The position numbers and the translations under genes are program-made. A model generated the notes under the pieces. That model saw only the letters and a list, made by a program, of their open reading frames with translations. It made no database searches and was not told where the DNA came from. From contig URYM01000041.1 of assembly GCA_900552095.1 (NCBI GenBank), positions 1-10,256 of the forward strand: a DNA stretch of 10,256 nt, written 5' to 3'. The stretch comes from an uncultured Blautia sp. GTDB lineage: Bacteria; Bacillota; Clostridia; Lachnospirales; Lachnospiraceae. Positions 1-7,219 of the stretch are shown here, in pieces (the stretch's first letter is position 1; every line of letters starts with the position of its first letter).

Positions 1-49
1 ACGAGATCTAGTACGGTCTCGTGGGCTCGGAGATGTGTATAAGAGACAG
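1..49. other. Illumina Nextera/P7 sequencing adapter (artefact)
   Basis: Bases 16-49 match the Nextera transposase read-2 adapter and end in the Tn5 mosaic end (AGATGTGTATAAGAGACAG at 31-49). Bases 1-7 (ACGAGAT) are the end of the P7 flow-cell oligo, and bases 8-15 (CTAGTACG) sit where the 8-nt i7 index belongs; the index matches Nextera N702 as I recall it. This is untrimmed library sequence, not genome. It adds an in-frame TAA at 40-42 just ahead of the first gene, which makes that truncated gene look as if it starts at an ATG. Confidence 0.98.
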
Positions 50-51
50 CT

Positions 52-645
52 ATGACTGCGGATGTAGATACGGAGATTTCGGATGAGGAGGCAAATCAGA
101 GCCGGGTTACTCTGGTGACTGTCTCCACAAAAGGAACCGAGAAAGATGAAGAAGGCAATACCATTGCGCTGACAGACGAGGAGAAGGCGGCGAAAAAAGA
201 GCAGGCCGGACAGGTTCTGGAGATGGCAGCGGCAGCGGGGGCGGAAGGGGATCTGGATGCTCTGGCAAAAGAAGTGGACGAGAATCTGAGCGCTTCCGAG
301 AGAACCTACACGACGGCTTCTGCGAAAGAAGAGGGAACGCTGGACGAGGCCGTTCTTGACGCGGCGTCCGGCCTGACGGACGGACAGGTGTACGGGGAAG
401 TCGTAGAGACGGAGGATGGATACGTGGTCGTGCGGATGGACAAGGTGCTGGATGAGGAAGCCACAGAATCCAAACGGGAGAGCATTTTGAATACCAGAAA
501 GCAGGATCTCTATACAGAGACGCTGGACGGATGGGTGGAAGAGATGCCGATCGAGATGGTGGATTCTGTGTGGAAGAAGCTGAAGATCACAGATAAAGAA
601 TCTTTCCTGATGAAAACAGCTCAGTCAGAGGAGGCTGCCCAGTAA
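52..645 (+). CDS. Parvulin-type peptidyl-prolyl cis-trans isomerase, 5'-truncated (PrsA/SurA-like)
   Basis: This is the C-terminal 197 residues of a probable extracytoplasmic foldase that isomerises X-Pro bonds in secreted proteins. The main signal is the end of a rotamase domain at residues 93-131: a GTLDEAV segment, then a gLtDGqVyGeVVeteDGYvvVrmdkV segment, which is the usual parvulin C-terminal strand and helix pattern. A helical tail follows with the Trp-Lys-rich ending typical of PrsA/SurA relatives in Clostridia. The signal peptide or lipobox and the N-terminal chaperone domain are missing because the contig begins inside the gene. The codon at 52 is the first complete codon after the adapter, so it is probably an internal Met rather than the true start. 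The protein is acidic, rich in Glu and Ala. The next gene follows after 55 bases with no clear terminator, so co-transcription is possible. The family call is fairly firm; the exact subfamily is not. Confidence 0.8.
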   Translation: MTADVDTEISDEEANQSRVTLVTVSTKGTEKDEEGNTIALTDEEKAAKKEQAGQVLEMAAAAGAEGDLDALAKEVDENLSASERTYTTASAKEEGTLDEAVLDAASGLTDGQVYGEVVETEDGYVVVRMDKVLDEEATESKRESILNTRKQDLYTETLDGWVEEMPIEMVDSVWKKLKITDKESFLMKTAQSEEAAQ

Positions 646-700
646 ATCAGGGCAGAGAGGACACAGGAGAGAAAAAGTCCTGCGAAGAAGGGAGACAGAT

Positions 701-1573
701 ATGACCAGAGAAGAATTTGCCAGACTGGCCGGTGAGGGAGTGATCCTTCTGGATGGGGCCACGGGTTCCAACTTGATAAAAGCAGGTATGCCGAGAGGAA
801 TCTCCACAGAACAGTGGGTGCTGGAGCATCCCCAGGTGCTGCAGAAACTGCAGCGGGATTATGTGGAGGCGGGAAGCCAGATCGTGTATGCGCCTACCTT
901 TGCGGCAAACAGAAGCAGCCTGAAGAATTTCGGGCTGGAGGATCAGGTAAAGGAGCTGAACCGGAAGCTGATGCAGATCTGCCGGGAAGGCGTGGGAGAT
1001 ACGGCGCTGATCGCCGGGGATCTCACCACCACGGGGAAGATGGTTCCCCAGGGAGATCTGACTTACGATCAGCTGATCGAAATTTACCGGGAGCAGGCGC
1101 AGAGCCTGGCTGAGGCCGGGGCAGATCTTCTGGTGGCAGAGACGATGCTCAATGTGGACGAGACGATGGCGATTCTGGATGCGGCGTCTTCCGTCTGCGA
1201 TCTGCCGGTTATGTGTTCCCTCACTCTGGAATCGGACGGGACAGCGCTGTATGGAGGCAATGCGGTGGAGGCGGTGACAACGCTTCAGGAGATGGGCGCC
1301 TGTGCGGTGGGGCTTAACTGCTCGGTAGGTCCGGATCAGCTGGAAGCGGTGGTTGCCAGTATGAAGCGGGTGGCGCAGGTTCCGGTGATCGCCAAACCGA
1401 ACGCGGGAATGCCGGTGATCAACGACAGAGGCGAGGCGGTCTATGATATGGATCCGGTTCATTTTGCTGCATCCATGAAGAAACTGATAGAGGCCGGAGC
1501 GGGCGCGGTGGGCGGCTGCTGCGGAACAACACCGGAATACATTCGGGAACTGAAGAAGGTTCTGGGAAGATAA
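701..1573 (+). CDS. Homocysteine S-methyltransferase-domain protein (stand-alone)
   Basis: This 290-aa protein consists of one homocysteine-binding TIM-barrel domain, like the N-terminal module of cobalamin-dependent methionine synthase (MetH) and like BHMT/MmuM. The first strand carries DGATGSNL (residues 18-25). The zinc ligands that activate the homocysteine thiol are all present: Cys207 in GLNCS, and Cys273-Cys274 in GGCCGT. The protein ends soon after that motif, so the folate and B12 modules of full MetH are absent. The methyl donor is therefore unknown: it could be S-methylmethionine, a betaine-like compound, or a corrinoid or folate partner encoded elsewhere. The start is supported by a GGGAG ribosome binding site at 690-694, 6 bases from the ATG. 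The gene ends 4 bases before a strong bidirectional terminator. It is cytoplasmic and probably acts in methionine or one-carbon metabolism. The domain call is secure; the substrate is not. Confidence 0.92.
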   Translation: MTREEFARLAGEGVILLDGATGSNLIKAGMPRGISTEQWVLEHPQVLQKLQRDYVEAGSQIVYAPTFAANRSSLKNFGLEDQVKELNRKLMQICREGVGDTALIAGDLTTTGKMVPQGDLTYDQLIEIYREQAQSLAEAGADLLVAETMLNVDETMAILDAASSVCDLPVMCSLTLESDGTALYGGNAVEAVTTLQEMGACAVGLNCSVGPDQLEAVVASMKRVAQVPVIAKPNAGMPVINDRGEAVYDMDPVHFAASMKKLIEAGAGAVGGCCGTTPEYIRELKKVLGR

Positions 1574-1577
1574 AGAG

Positions 1578-1628
1578 AAAAGGGATATTGTCCGACTTGC
1601 GAAAGGCAGGCCGGGCAATATCCCTTTT
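1578..1628. terminator. Bidirectional Rho-independent terminator between convergent genes
   Basis: A 13-bp perfect inverted repeat (1578-1590 with 1616-1628) is extended inward by four more pairs, one of them G-U, and closes a loop of about 17 nt. The right arm ends in TTTT for plus-strand transcripts. The left arm is preceded by an A-rich stretch that reads as a T-tract on the minus strand. It lies between the stop codons of the methyltransferase (plus) and the TetR gene (minus), so it can end both. Confidence 0.85.
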
Positions 1629-1640
1629 GTGTTCCATAAA

Positions 1641-2243
1641 TTATGCCATCCTGTGCTGCTGCAGGATGGTGCGCACCGTCTGGTAAAGGTATGGTTTCAG
1701 CTCTGACAGAGGAACAGGCTGTTTATATAAGATGGCATTATAGCTGGAACCGCTGATCAGTTCCAGGATAAGATACATCATAACTTCCGGTTCTTTATAT
1801 TGATAGCGGGCTTTTTCCAGAAGCATCTGAAAAATGGTCAGGATGGCAGGCGTATCATCCCCCGGCGCCTGAAAGACTGAATTTTTCAGGAACCCCCAGC
1901 TAAGATGCTTGGATAGGAGAAGAACCAGATTCACATTTGCGGAAAACTGATCCAGAATATGATCGATGATGAAGATCACCTGGTCTTCAAAGTCCGAGAC
2001 GCGGGCTTTCTCCATGGCCGTGCAGGCATTTTTGAAAACCTGGCTGGCTTCGTGGGCAATCAGGTGATTGCGGATATCCAGCTTGTCTTTAAAATAAAGA
2101 TAAAAAGTTCCCTTTGCCACGCCTGCATTGTGTACAATATCAGAAATAGAAGTTTTAGAAAAACCATGTTCTATAAACAGCTGAAATGCAGAGTCCAGAA
2201 GAGACTCTCTTTTTTGCTGTTTATTTTCATCTACCTTACTCAT
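1641..2243 (-). CDS. TetR/AcrR-family transcriptional regulator
   Basis: This 200-aa one-component repressor has the TetR layout. Its N-terminal three-helix DNA-binding domain spans residues 8-55, including a helix-turn-helix with TSISDIVHNAGVAKGTFYLYF (split in two: TSISDIVHNAGVAK then GTFYLYF). This is very close to the family signature, with the GTFYxYF recognition-helix ending. The rest is an all-helical ligand and dimer domain. The start is the ATG at 2243 (MSKVDENK), because AAAGGA lies 9 bases upstream of it on the minus strand. A longer open frame reaching back to 2357 would run through the promoter, and its first 38 residues do not look like a TetR N-terminus. The gene is divergent from the MMPL operon, and the spacer holds three palindromes of a type suited to a TetR dimer, so it most likely controls that operon. 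Its own promoter is not overlapped by any palindrome. The ligand is unknown. Confidence 0.93.
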   Translation of the reverse strand: MSKVDENKQQKRESLLDSAFQLFIEHGFSKTSISDIVHNAGVAKGTFYLYFKDKLDIRNHLIAHEASQVFKNACTAMEKARVSDFEDQVIFIIDHILDQFSANVNLVLLLSKHLSWGFLKNSVFQAPGDDTPAILTIFQMLLEKARYQYKEPEVMMYLILELISGSSYNAILYKQPVPLSELKPYLYQTVRTILQQHRMA

Positions 2244-2288
2244 AACAACAGATCCTTTCTGAAGCGGCCGGTTACAGCCGCTGTACTT

Positions 2289-2318
2289 ATTATAAGAAGG
2301 AAAATCCGGAAAAGTCAA
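2289..2318 (-). promoter_or_regulatory. Sigma-A-type promoter of the TetR gene
   Basis: On the minus strand, TTGACT (plus coordinates 2313-2318) and TATAAT (2289-2294) are separated by 18 bases. The predicted start near 2282 leaves a leader of about 39 nt before the ATG at 2243. The nearest operator-like palindrome (2369-2381) is more than 50 bp upstream of the -35 box, so direct occlusion of this promoter by TetR is not evident. A much weaker alternative has a TTGACC inside that palindrome (2377-2382) but no good -10 box. Confidence 0.65.
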
Positions 2319-2368
2319 CCGAAATGAGGGGAAGGTTCCATTTTTGGATAAGTGCATAAAAAAATAAA

Positions 2369-2381
2369 TGACTATTGGTCA
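2369..2381. promoter_or_regulatory. TetR operator candidate O1
   Basis: TGACTATTGGTCA is a palindrome of half-sites TGACY/GGTCA, with one imperfect base compared with the other two sites. It is centred 33 bp from O2. It lies upstream of both divergent promoters and could allow looping or cooperative binding, or could serve a minor TetR-gene promoter. Confidence 0.65.
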
Positions 2382-2400
2382 ATTTTATCTGATTTTCATA

Positions 2401-2429
2401 TTGACCGATGGTCATTTTTGATGTATAAC
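2401..2429 (+). promoter_or_regulatory. Sigma-A-type promoter of the MMPL operon
   Basis: TTGACC (2401-2406) and TATAAC (2424-2429) are spaced by exactly 17 bases. The expected transcription start is near 2436. The -35 box is embedded in operator O2 and the start site falls at the first base of O3, so a bound repressor would block both polymerase binding and escape. Confidence 0.75.
2402..2414. promoter_or_regulatory. TetR operator candidate O2 (over the -35 box)
   Basis: TGACCGATGGTCA is a perfect TGACC-n3-GGTCA palindrome overlapping the -35 hexamer of the exporter promoter. It shares its half-sites with O1 and O3, which identifies it as one binding motif repeated three times. Confidence 0.75.
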
Positions 2430-2435
2430 TATAAA

Positions 2436-2448
2436 TGACCAAAGGTCA
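2436..2448. promoter_or_regulatory. TetR operator candidate O3 (at the start site)
   Basis: TGACCAAAGGTCA is a perfect TGACC-n3-GGTCA palindrome covering about +1 to +13 of the predicted exporter transcript. It is centred 34 bp from O2. It lies upstream of the ribosome binding site (AAAGGA, 2457-2462). Confidence 0.75.
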
Positions 2449-2472
2449 TTAACAAGAAAGGATGGTTTGCTT

Positions 2473-4554
2473 ATGGAAAAGCTGAGCAGGAAAATTGTCA
2501 AACTGAGGATTCCGATTTTCATCGTAAGCCTGCTGCTGCTGATTCCGGCGGCGCTCGGTTACATTAACACGAGGGTAAATTACGACATACTGTCATATCT
2601 GCCGGGAGACATTGAAACAATGCAGGGCCAGGATATTCTGGTAGATGAATTCGGTACGGGAGCGTACTCCATGTTCATCTGTGAGGGCATGAAGGATAAG
2701 GATGTTGTAAAATTAAAGGAACAGATCGAGGAGGTTCCCCATGTGGAGAAGGCGCTCTGGTATGATGATGTGATGGATATCAGCGTACCGAAGGAAATGC
2801 TTCCGGAGGAGATTGAGGAGGCCTTCAATGCGGAAGACTCCACGATGATGTTTATTATCTTCGACACTACCACGTCGGCGGATGAGACCATGGATGCCAT
2901 TAAGGAGATTCGTTCTCTGGCAGGGAAACAGTGCTTCTTAAGCGGGATGTCAGCAGTTGTGACGGACACGAAGGATCTGGCGGAATCTGAAGTATTTATT
3001 TATGTAGTAATTGCCGTAGTTCTTTCCACTATCGTGCTGGCCTTAACAATGGAGTCTTACCTGATTCCCGTGTTCTTCCTGCTCAGCATAGGCATGGCCA
3101 TCATATACAATCTGGGAACTAACATTGTTATGGGAGAGATCTCCTACATAACCCAGGCGCTGACAGCGGTTCTTCAGCTGGGAGTTACCATGGATTACTC
3201 CATCTTCCTGTGGCACAGCTATCAGGAAAAACTCTGGGAGCATCCGGATGATCATAAAGAGGCGATGGCTCAGGCGATTACGGCTACCATCAAATCTGTC
3301 GTCGGAAGTTCCATTACCACAGTGGCCGGGTTTATTGCTCTTTGCTTCATGAGCTTTACACTGGGACTTGACCTGGGAATCGTTATGGCAAAAGGAGTTG
3401 TGCTCGGCGTGATCTGCTGTGTCACCATTCTGCCGGCCATGATCCTGATCTTTGATAAGGCGCTGGAGAAGACCAGACATAAGCGGCTGCTGCCGAACCT
3501 GAAAGGGCTTTCCAAATTTGTGGTAAAGCATCATACGGTATTCGCGGTTCTCTTCGTCGTGCTGTTTGTACCCTTTGCCTGGTTCCAGGCTCACACGGAT
3601 GTTTACTATAATCTGGACAGTACCCTGCCGGATGATCTCCCCAGCATTCAGGCCAACACGAAGCTTTCAGAGGAGTATCATATGGGAGCTGCCCATATGA
3701 TCCTGCTGGACAGCAGTGTGGAGGAGAAGAACATTTATCAGATGATGGATGAGATGGAAAAGGTTGACGGCGTCAAGAGCGTGCTGGGGCTGGAATCGGT
3801 GATCGGACCGCTGATCCCCAGGAGCATGATTCCGGAAGATCTTACGAGTACGCTGGAGAGTGAGGATCATAAGCTTATGCTGGTTCTGAATAATTATCCG
3901 GTAGCTTCCGATGAGGTAAATGCTCAGATCAGCGAACTGAACGATATTTTGAAAAAGTATGATCCCAACGGTATGCTGGTGGGCGAGGCTCCCTGTACCA
4001 AGGATCTGATCACGATCACAGATAAAGATTTCAAGGTTGTAAGTGCGGTATCGATACTGGCTGTTTTCTTTATTATCTTCTTTGTATTCAAGTCCGTATC
4101 ACTGCCGGTAATCCTGGTTCTGGTGATCGAGGGAGCTATCTTCATTAATATGGGAATCCCGTATCTGACGGGAACACAGCTTCCCTTTATCGCGTCCATT
4201 GTAATCGGAACCATACAGCTGGGAGCTACTGTGGATTATGCGATTTTGATGACCAGCCGCTATGAGGCGGAACGGGGAGCAGGAAAGAGTAAGAAGGAAG
4301 CGATTTCCATCGCCCATCAGACCAGTATTCAGCCGATCATGGTGAGCGCCTTCAGCTTCTTTGCAGCAACTTTCGGCGTGGGTCTGTATTCACAGATTGA
4401 TATGATCAGCGCGCTGTGCCTGCTGATGGCGAGAGGAGCACTGATCAGCATGGTGGCAGTTCTTCTGTTCCTGCCGGCTATGTTCTGGCTCTTTGACGGA
4501 CTGATCTGTAAAACAAGCCGCAATTTCAGACAGAAAGGAAGTATTGTGAAATGA
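2473..4554 (+). CDS. MMPL/RND-superfamily membrane transporter
   Basis: This 693-aa protein has two homologous halves, the MMPL (YdfJ/YdgH-like) layout. Each half has one membrane helix (about residues 14-31 and 355-372), a large extracytoplasmic loop (about 32-172 and 373-521), then a block of five hydrophobic segments. Both loops begin with a similar Y/N-x-x-L-x-x-x-LP-x-D motif, which shows the internal duplication. The family proton-relay Asp-Tyr pairs are present in both halves: Asp241-Tyr242 in LGVTMDYSIF and Asp588-Tyr589 in LGATVDYAIL. It should therefore be a proton-driven exporter in the cytoplasmic membrane; the cargo is unknown, with lipids, peptides and drugs all known for the family. 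I chose the ATG at 2473 because AAAGGA lies 10 bases upstream; an in-frame TTG at 2467 would sit only 4 bases from it. The stop overlaps the next start as ATGA, which points to translational coupling. It is probably repressed by the divergent TetR protein. Confidence 0.93.
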   Translation: MEKLSRKIVKLRIPIFIVSLLLLIPAALGYINTRVNYDILSYLPGDIETMQGQDILVDEFGTGAYSMFICEGMKDKDVVKLKEQIEEVPHVEKALWYDDVMDISVPKEMLPEEIEEAFNAEDSTMMFIIFDTTTSADETMDAIKEIRSLAGKQCFLSGMSAVVTDTKDLAESEVFIYVVIAVVLSTIVLALTMESYLIPVFFLLSIGMAIIYNLGTNIVMGEISYITQALTAVLQLGVTMDYSIFLWHSYQEKLWEHPDDHKEAMAQAITATIKSVVGSSITTVAGFIALCFMSFTLGLDLGIVMAKGVVLGVICCVTILPAMILIFDKALEKTRHKRLLPNLKGLSKFVVKHHTVFAVLFVVLFVPFAWFQAHTDVYYNLDSTLPDDLPSIQANTKLSEEYHMGAAHMILLDSSVEEKNIYQMMDEMEKVDGVKSVLGLESVIGPLIPRSMIPEDLTSTLESEDHKLMLVLNNYPVASDEVNAQISELNDILKKYDPNGMLVGEAPCTKDLITITDKDFKVVSAVSILAVFFIIFFVFKSVSLPVILVLVIEGAIFINMGIPYLTGTQLPFIASIVIGTIQLGATVDYAILMTSRYEAERGAGKSKKEAISIAHQTSIQPIMVSAFSFFAATFGVGLYSQIDMISALCLLMARGALISMVAVLLFLPAMFWLFDGLICKTSRNFRQKGSIVK

Positions 4555-7124
4555 AAAAAAGAATGATTAAGAAAAATGCAGCAGCAGGGACAGCTTTCCT
4601 TCTGGCAGCGGCAATGCCCGCTTCGGCTGTCTGGGCCGGGGAGGAGACGGCGAGGCCGGAGAAGGAGCAGACCGTTTATGTCAATGCAGATGAAAAGGGC
4701 GCTGCCCAGAAAATTATAGTCAGCAACCATCTGAAGAATACCGAAGGGGCAGATACGCTGGAGGATTCCTCCTCCCTGTCCGACATCGAAAATGTAAAGG
4801 GCGAAGAGACTTATAAAGAAGGAGAGGATGGAACGATCCTCTGGGATGCGGACGGAAAGGACATTTACTATCAGGGCGAGAGCAGTGAAGAACTTCCTGT
4901 TGAGGTGAAAATGACTTACTATCTGGACGGCCAGGAGATCCAGCCGGAGGAGCTGGCAGGAAAGAGCGGAAAAGTAAAGATCCGGATCGACTATCTGAAC
5001 CATTCTTCCCAAAAAGTAGGAGAAGAGGGAAAAGAAGTGGTAACTCCCTTCCTTATGATGACCGGAATGATCCTGCCAAATGAGAATTTCTCCAACGTAG
5101 AAGTGACTAACGGAAAAGTGATCTCCGATGGACAGAAGAGCATTGTGGTGGGAATCGGCCTTCCGGGTCTCGGGGATCAGCTGAAGCTCGATGAGGTGGA
5201 GCAGCTGGAAGAGGTGGAGATTCCTGATTACGTGGAGATAAGCGCGGATGCGACAGATTTCTCTCTGAGTATGACAGCAACGGTGGCAGCGACCGGAGCA
5301 TTGTCTGAGCTGGGACTGGACGAAGTGGGAAATCTGGATGAGCTTAAGAGTAAGCTGGATGAGCTGACAGATGCTTCTTCTCAGCTGGTGGATGGCTCCT
5401 CCAGACTCTGGGAAGGAGCTGCGGAACTTTCCGACGGTGCACAGACGCTGCGGGACGGACTTGTTTCGGCAGACGAAGGGGCCGGAGCTTTAAAGGATGG
5501 TCTTGATACCTTAAATGGAAAGAAACAGGATCTGATCCAGGGAGTGGATCAGCTGGCAGGCGGTCTTGAGACTTTAAAGAGCGGAGCCGGTGATCTGCAG
5601 AGCGGCGTTTCCAGTTACACAGCCGGAGTAGAACAGCTGGCTGCCGGAAGCGAACAGGTGGATCAGGGTGCAGGACAGATCAGGGATGGTCTGGATCTGA
5701 TCAGCGGAAAAGGAGAGAATGGAGGGCAGAGCATCCAGGATCTGCAGGCCGGGGCTGTCAAGCTGCAGGAAGGCATTGAGACTTACACAGCGGGAGCGGG
5801 AGCTTTGAAAGAGGGAATTGCCAGTCTGCAGGAAGCCCTTAAGGAAAATCTGGCCGGAGCGGATCAGCTTCCCGCCGGAGCCGCTCAGCTGGTTCAGGGA
5901 TGCCAGAGCCTGGAATCCGCACTGGGGACGATCAGCGATGGAGTAAATCAGGTAAAGAATGCAGCGGCCGGTCTGAAAGGTCAGCTGGAACAGCTGAATC
6001 AGGGGATTTCCGGAGCAAAAGGACTGATTCAGAGCGCTTCTGCGGTAATCGCGGAGAATACAAAAAATAACAGTGCAGCGGCCAACAGTGCGGCGAAGAG
6101 TCAGGCGGAGACGCAGGCGAATGAGCAGGCTTCTGCTCAGGCGGAGGCTCAGGCTAATGCGCAGATGAAGGAAAAGGTAGCTTCTGCGCTGGCTGCAGCC
6201 GGAATTACCGGGGAGGAAGCAGGCCAGGTGATGGCCAATCTGGGAGTGATCGATGTGAACGTGTCCACCAATTTGCAGATTGACGTGAGCGGAAGTCTGG
6301 CATCAGATGAGGGGACACTGAACCAGATCGCGGGTCAGCTGGACGGTATCGCAGGACAGCTGGGACAGGTAGATGTCAGCGGTGTGGCGGCGCTGGAAGA
6401 GGGAGCCGCCAAGGCGGCCGGAGCCGTGCAGGGACTTCGTGATGGGGCAAATCAGGTTGCGGCAGTCGGGGAAGCGCTGAAGAATTTTCCGCAGCTGGCA
6501 AAAGGCATTCAGGATGCGGTAGATCAACTGGCTTCCGGTGCAGAACAGCTCTGTCAGAATAACGAAGCCTTAAATGGCGGGGCGGCAGCTCTGAACGGTG
6601 GAATAGGATCTTTGAAAGGCGGAATCGATCAGCTTTCAGCCGGAGCCGAAACTCTGAAAAATGGCACTTCCAGTCTGAAGACGGGAGCATTTACCGTAAT
6701 CCGCAATAACGTAAGCTTAAATGCCGGCGCTGCTCAGCTGTCTGCGGGAAGCAGACAGCTGGCAGAGGGCGGAAAGAGCCTTCAGTCCGGAGCCGGAGCG
6801 CTGAGTGAAGGTGTGGGACAGCTGGCAGCGGGAGCAAAAACCTTAAAAGACGGAACAGTTCAGCTTGCTTCCGGCGGCCAGGAACTTGCTTCCGGAGCTT
6901 CTGAACTGACAGAAGGAGCAGAGACACTGAAAGACGGAATGGCCGAGATGGACAGTGAAGGAATCCGCAAGATCGCCGATGTATTCAGCGGAGATCTGGA
7001 AGAACTCTTAAGCCGCCTGGAGGATGAGGTGACTGCAGACGGACAATACCGGGTATTCGACGGAAAGAATGACGGAGAGGCGGACAGTGTGAAATTTATC
7101 ATTGAGACTGCGGCTATTGGATAA
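4551..7124 (+). CDS. Secreted Leu-x-x-Gly heptad-repeat protein (YhgE/Pip-related)
   Basis: This 857-aa protein has a clear signal peptide: KKRMIKK, a hydrophobic core, then ASAVWA near residues 24-29. A compact region follows (about 35-245), rich in beta-type sequence. Long tracts of the xxxLxxG repeat (phrases such as LKDG, LAAG, LQSG) run from about 276 to 485 and again from about 655 to 797. This is the repeat known from YhgE/Pip proteins. Between the tracts lies an Ala/Gln/Asn-rich helical stretch (about 505-545), then a short Gly- and Gln-rich section. The C-terminus ends in a conserved-looking globular cap (about 825-857, YRVFDGKNDGEADSVKFIIE). Unlike true YhgE/Pip proteins I see no membrane helices after the signal peptide, so it is probably released or held at the envelope by its partner. 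The start overlaps the MMPL stop by 4 bases (AAAGGA at 4534-4539), so the two are co-expressed and probably work together. Function unknown; a long extracellular fibre or scaffold for the exporter is an inference. Confidence 0.88.
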   Translation: MKKRMIKKNAAAGTAFLLAAAMPASAVWAGEETARPEKEQTVYVNADEKGAAQKIIVSNHLKNTEGADTLEDSSSLSDIENVKGEETYKEGEDGTILWDADGKDIYYQGESSEELPVEVKMTYYLDGQEIQPEELAGKSGKVKIRIDYLNHSSQKVGEEGKEVVTPFLMMTGMILPNENFSNVEVTNGKVISDGQKSIVVGIGLPGLGDQLKLDEVEQLEEVEIPDYVEISADATDFSLSMTATVAATGALSELGLDEVGNLDELKSKLDELTDASSQLVDGSSRLWEGAAELSDGAQTLRDGLVSADEGAGALKDGLDTLNGKKQDLIQGVDQLAGGLETLKSGAGDLQSGVSSYTAGVEQLAAGSEQVDQGAGQIRDGLDLISGKGENGGQSIQDLQAGAVKLQEGIETYTAGAGALKEGIASLQEALKENLAGADQLPAGAAQLVQGCQSLESALGTISDGVNQVKNAAAGLKGQLEQLNQGISGAKGLIQSASAVIAENTKNNSAAANSAAKSQAETQANEQASAQAEAQANAQMKEKVASALAAAGITGEEAGQVMANLGVIDVNVSTNLQIDVSGSLASDEGTLNQIAGQLDGIAGQLGQVDVSGVAALEEGAAKAAGAVQGLRDGANQVAAVGEALKNFPQLAKGIQDAVDQLASGAEQLCQNNEALNGGAAALNGGIGSLKGGIDQLSAGAETLKNGTSSLKTGAFTVIRNNVSLNAGAAQLSAGSRQLAEGGKSLQSGAGALSEGVGQLAAGAKTLKDGTVQLASGGQELASGASELTEGAETLKDGMAEMDSEGIRKIADVFSGDLEELLSRLEDEVTADGQYRVFDGKNDGEADSVKFIIETAAIG

Positions 7125-7141
7125 AAGAACAGGGAAATAAG

Positions 7142-7204
7142 AATCCCTCCATTTGCAGATATTGTTTTCAGAAATGGAAAGTATTGCAGATGGAGGGATT
7201 TTTT
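7142..7204 (+). terminator. Rho-independent terminator of the MMPL operon
   Basis: An 11-bp perfect stem (7142-7152 with 7190-7200) continues into about six more pairs with G-U wobbles and a second stem (7165-7170 with 7175-7180) capped by a GAAA tetraloop. A run of six T follows (7199-7204). It begins 17 bases after the stop of the heptad-repeat gene. It is part of repeat copy 1 and pairs better than its counterpart before spoVT. Confidence 0.85.
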
Positions 7205-7219
7205 ATATGAAAGCTATGG
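7142..7219 (+). repeat. Direct repeat copy 1: decayed duplicate of the spoVT leader
   Basis: These 78 bases align without gaps to 9161-9238 with 67 identities; 10 of the 11 differences are transitions. The copy includes the hairpin, T-tract, ribosome binding site, an ATG and the first codons of spoVT, after which similarity stops. With copy 2 it brackets the AlbA_2-type gene. It implies that spoVT, or a close paralogue's leader, once followed the exporter operon directly. Confidence 0.9.

Noticed and set aside
31..49. Tn5-type mosaic end as evidence of a natural transposon
   Set aside because: It is joined to the P7 tail and index and is part of the library adapter.
647..1618. A 323-codon open frame on the minus strand opposite the homocysteine methyltransferase gene
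   Set aside because: It is rich in His, Arg and Pro with no recognisable domain, and it lies opposite a gene with clear motifs and a ribosome binding site. It is a frame shadow.
2244..2357. N-terminal extension of the TetR protein by 38 residues
   Set aside because: It would run through the TetR promoter (2289-2318) and lacks TetR-like sequence; the ATG at 2243 has a proper ribosome binding site.
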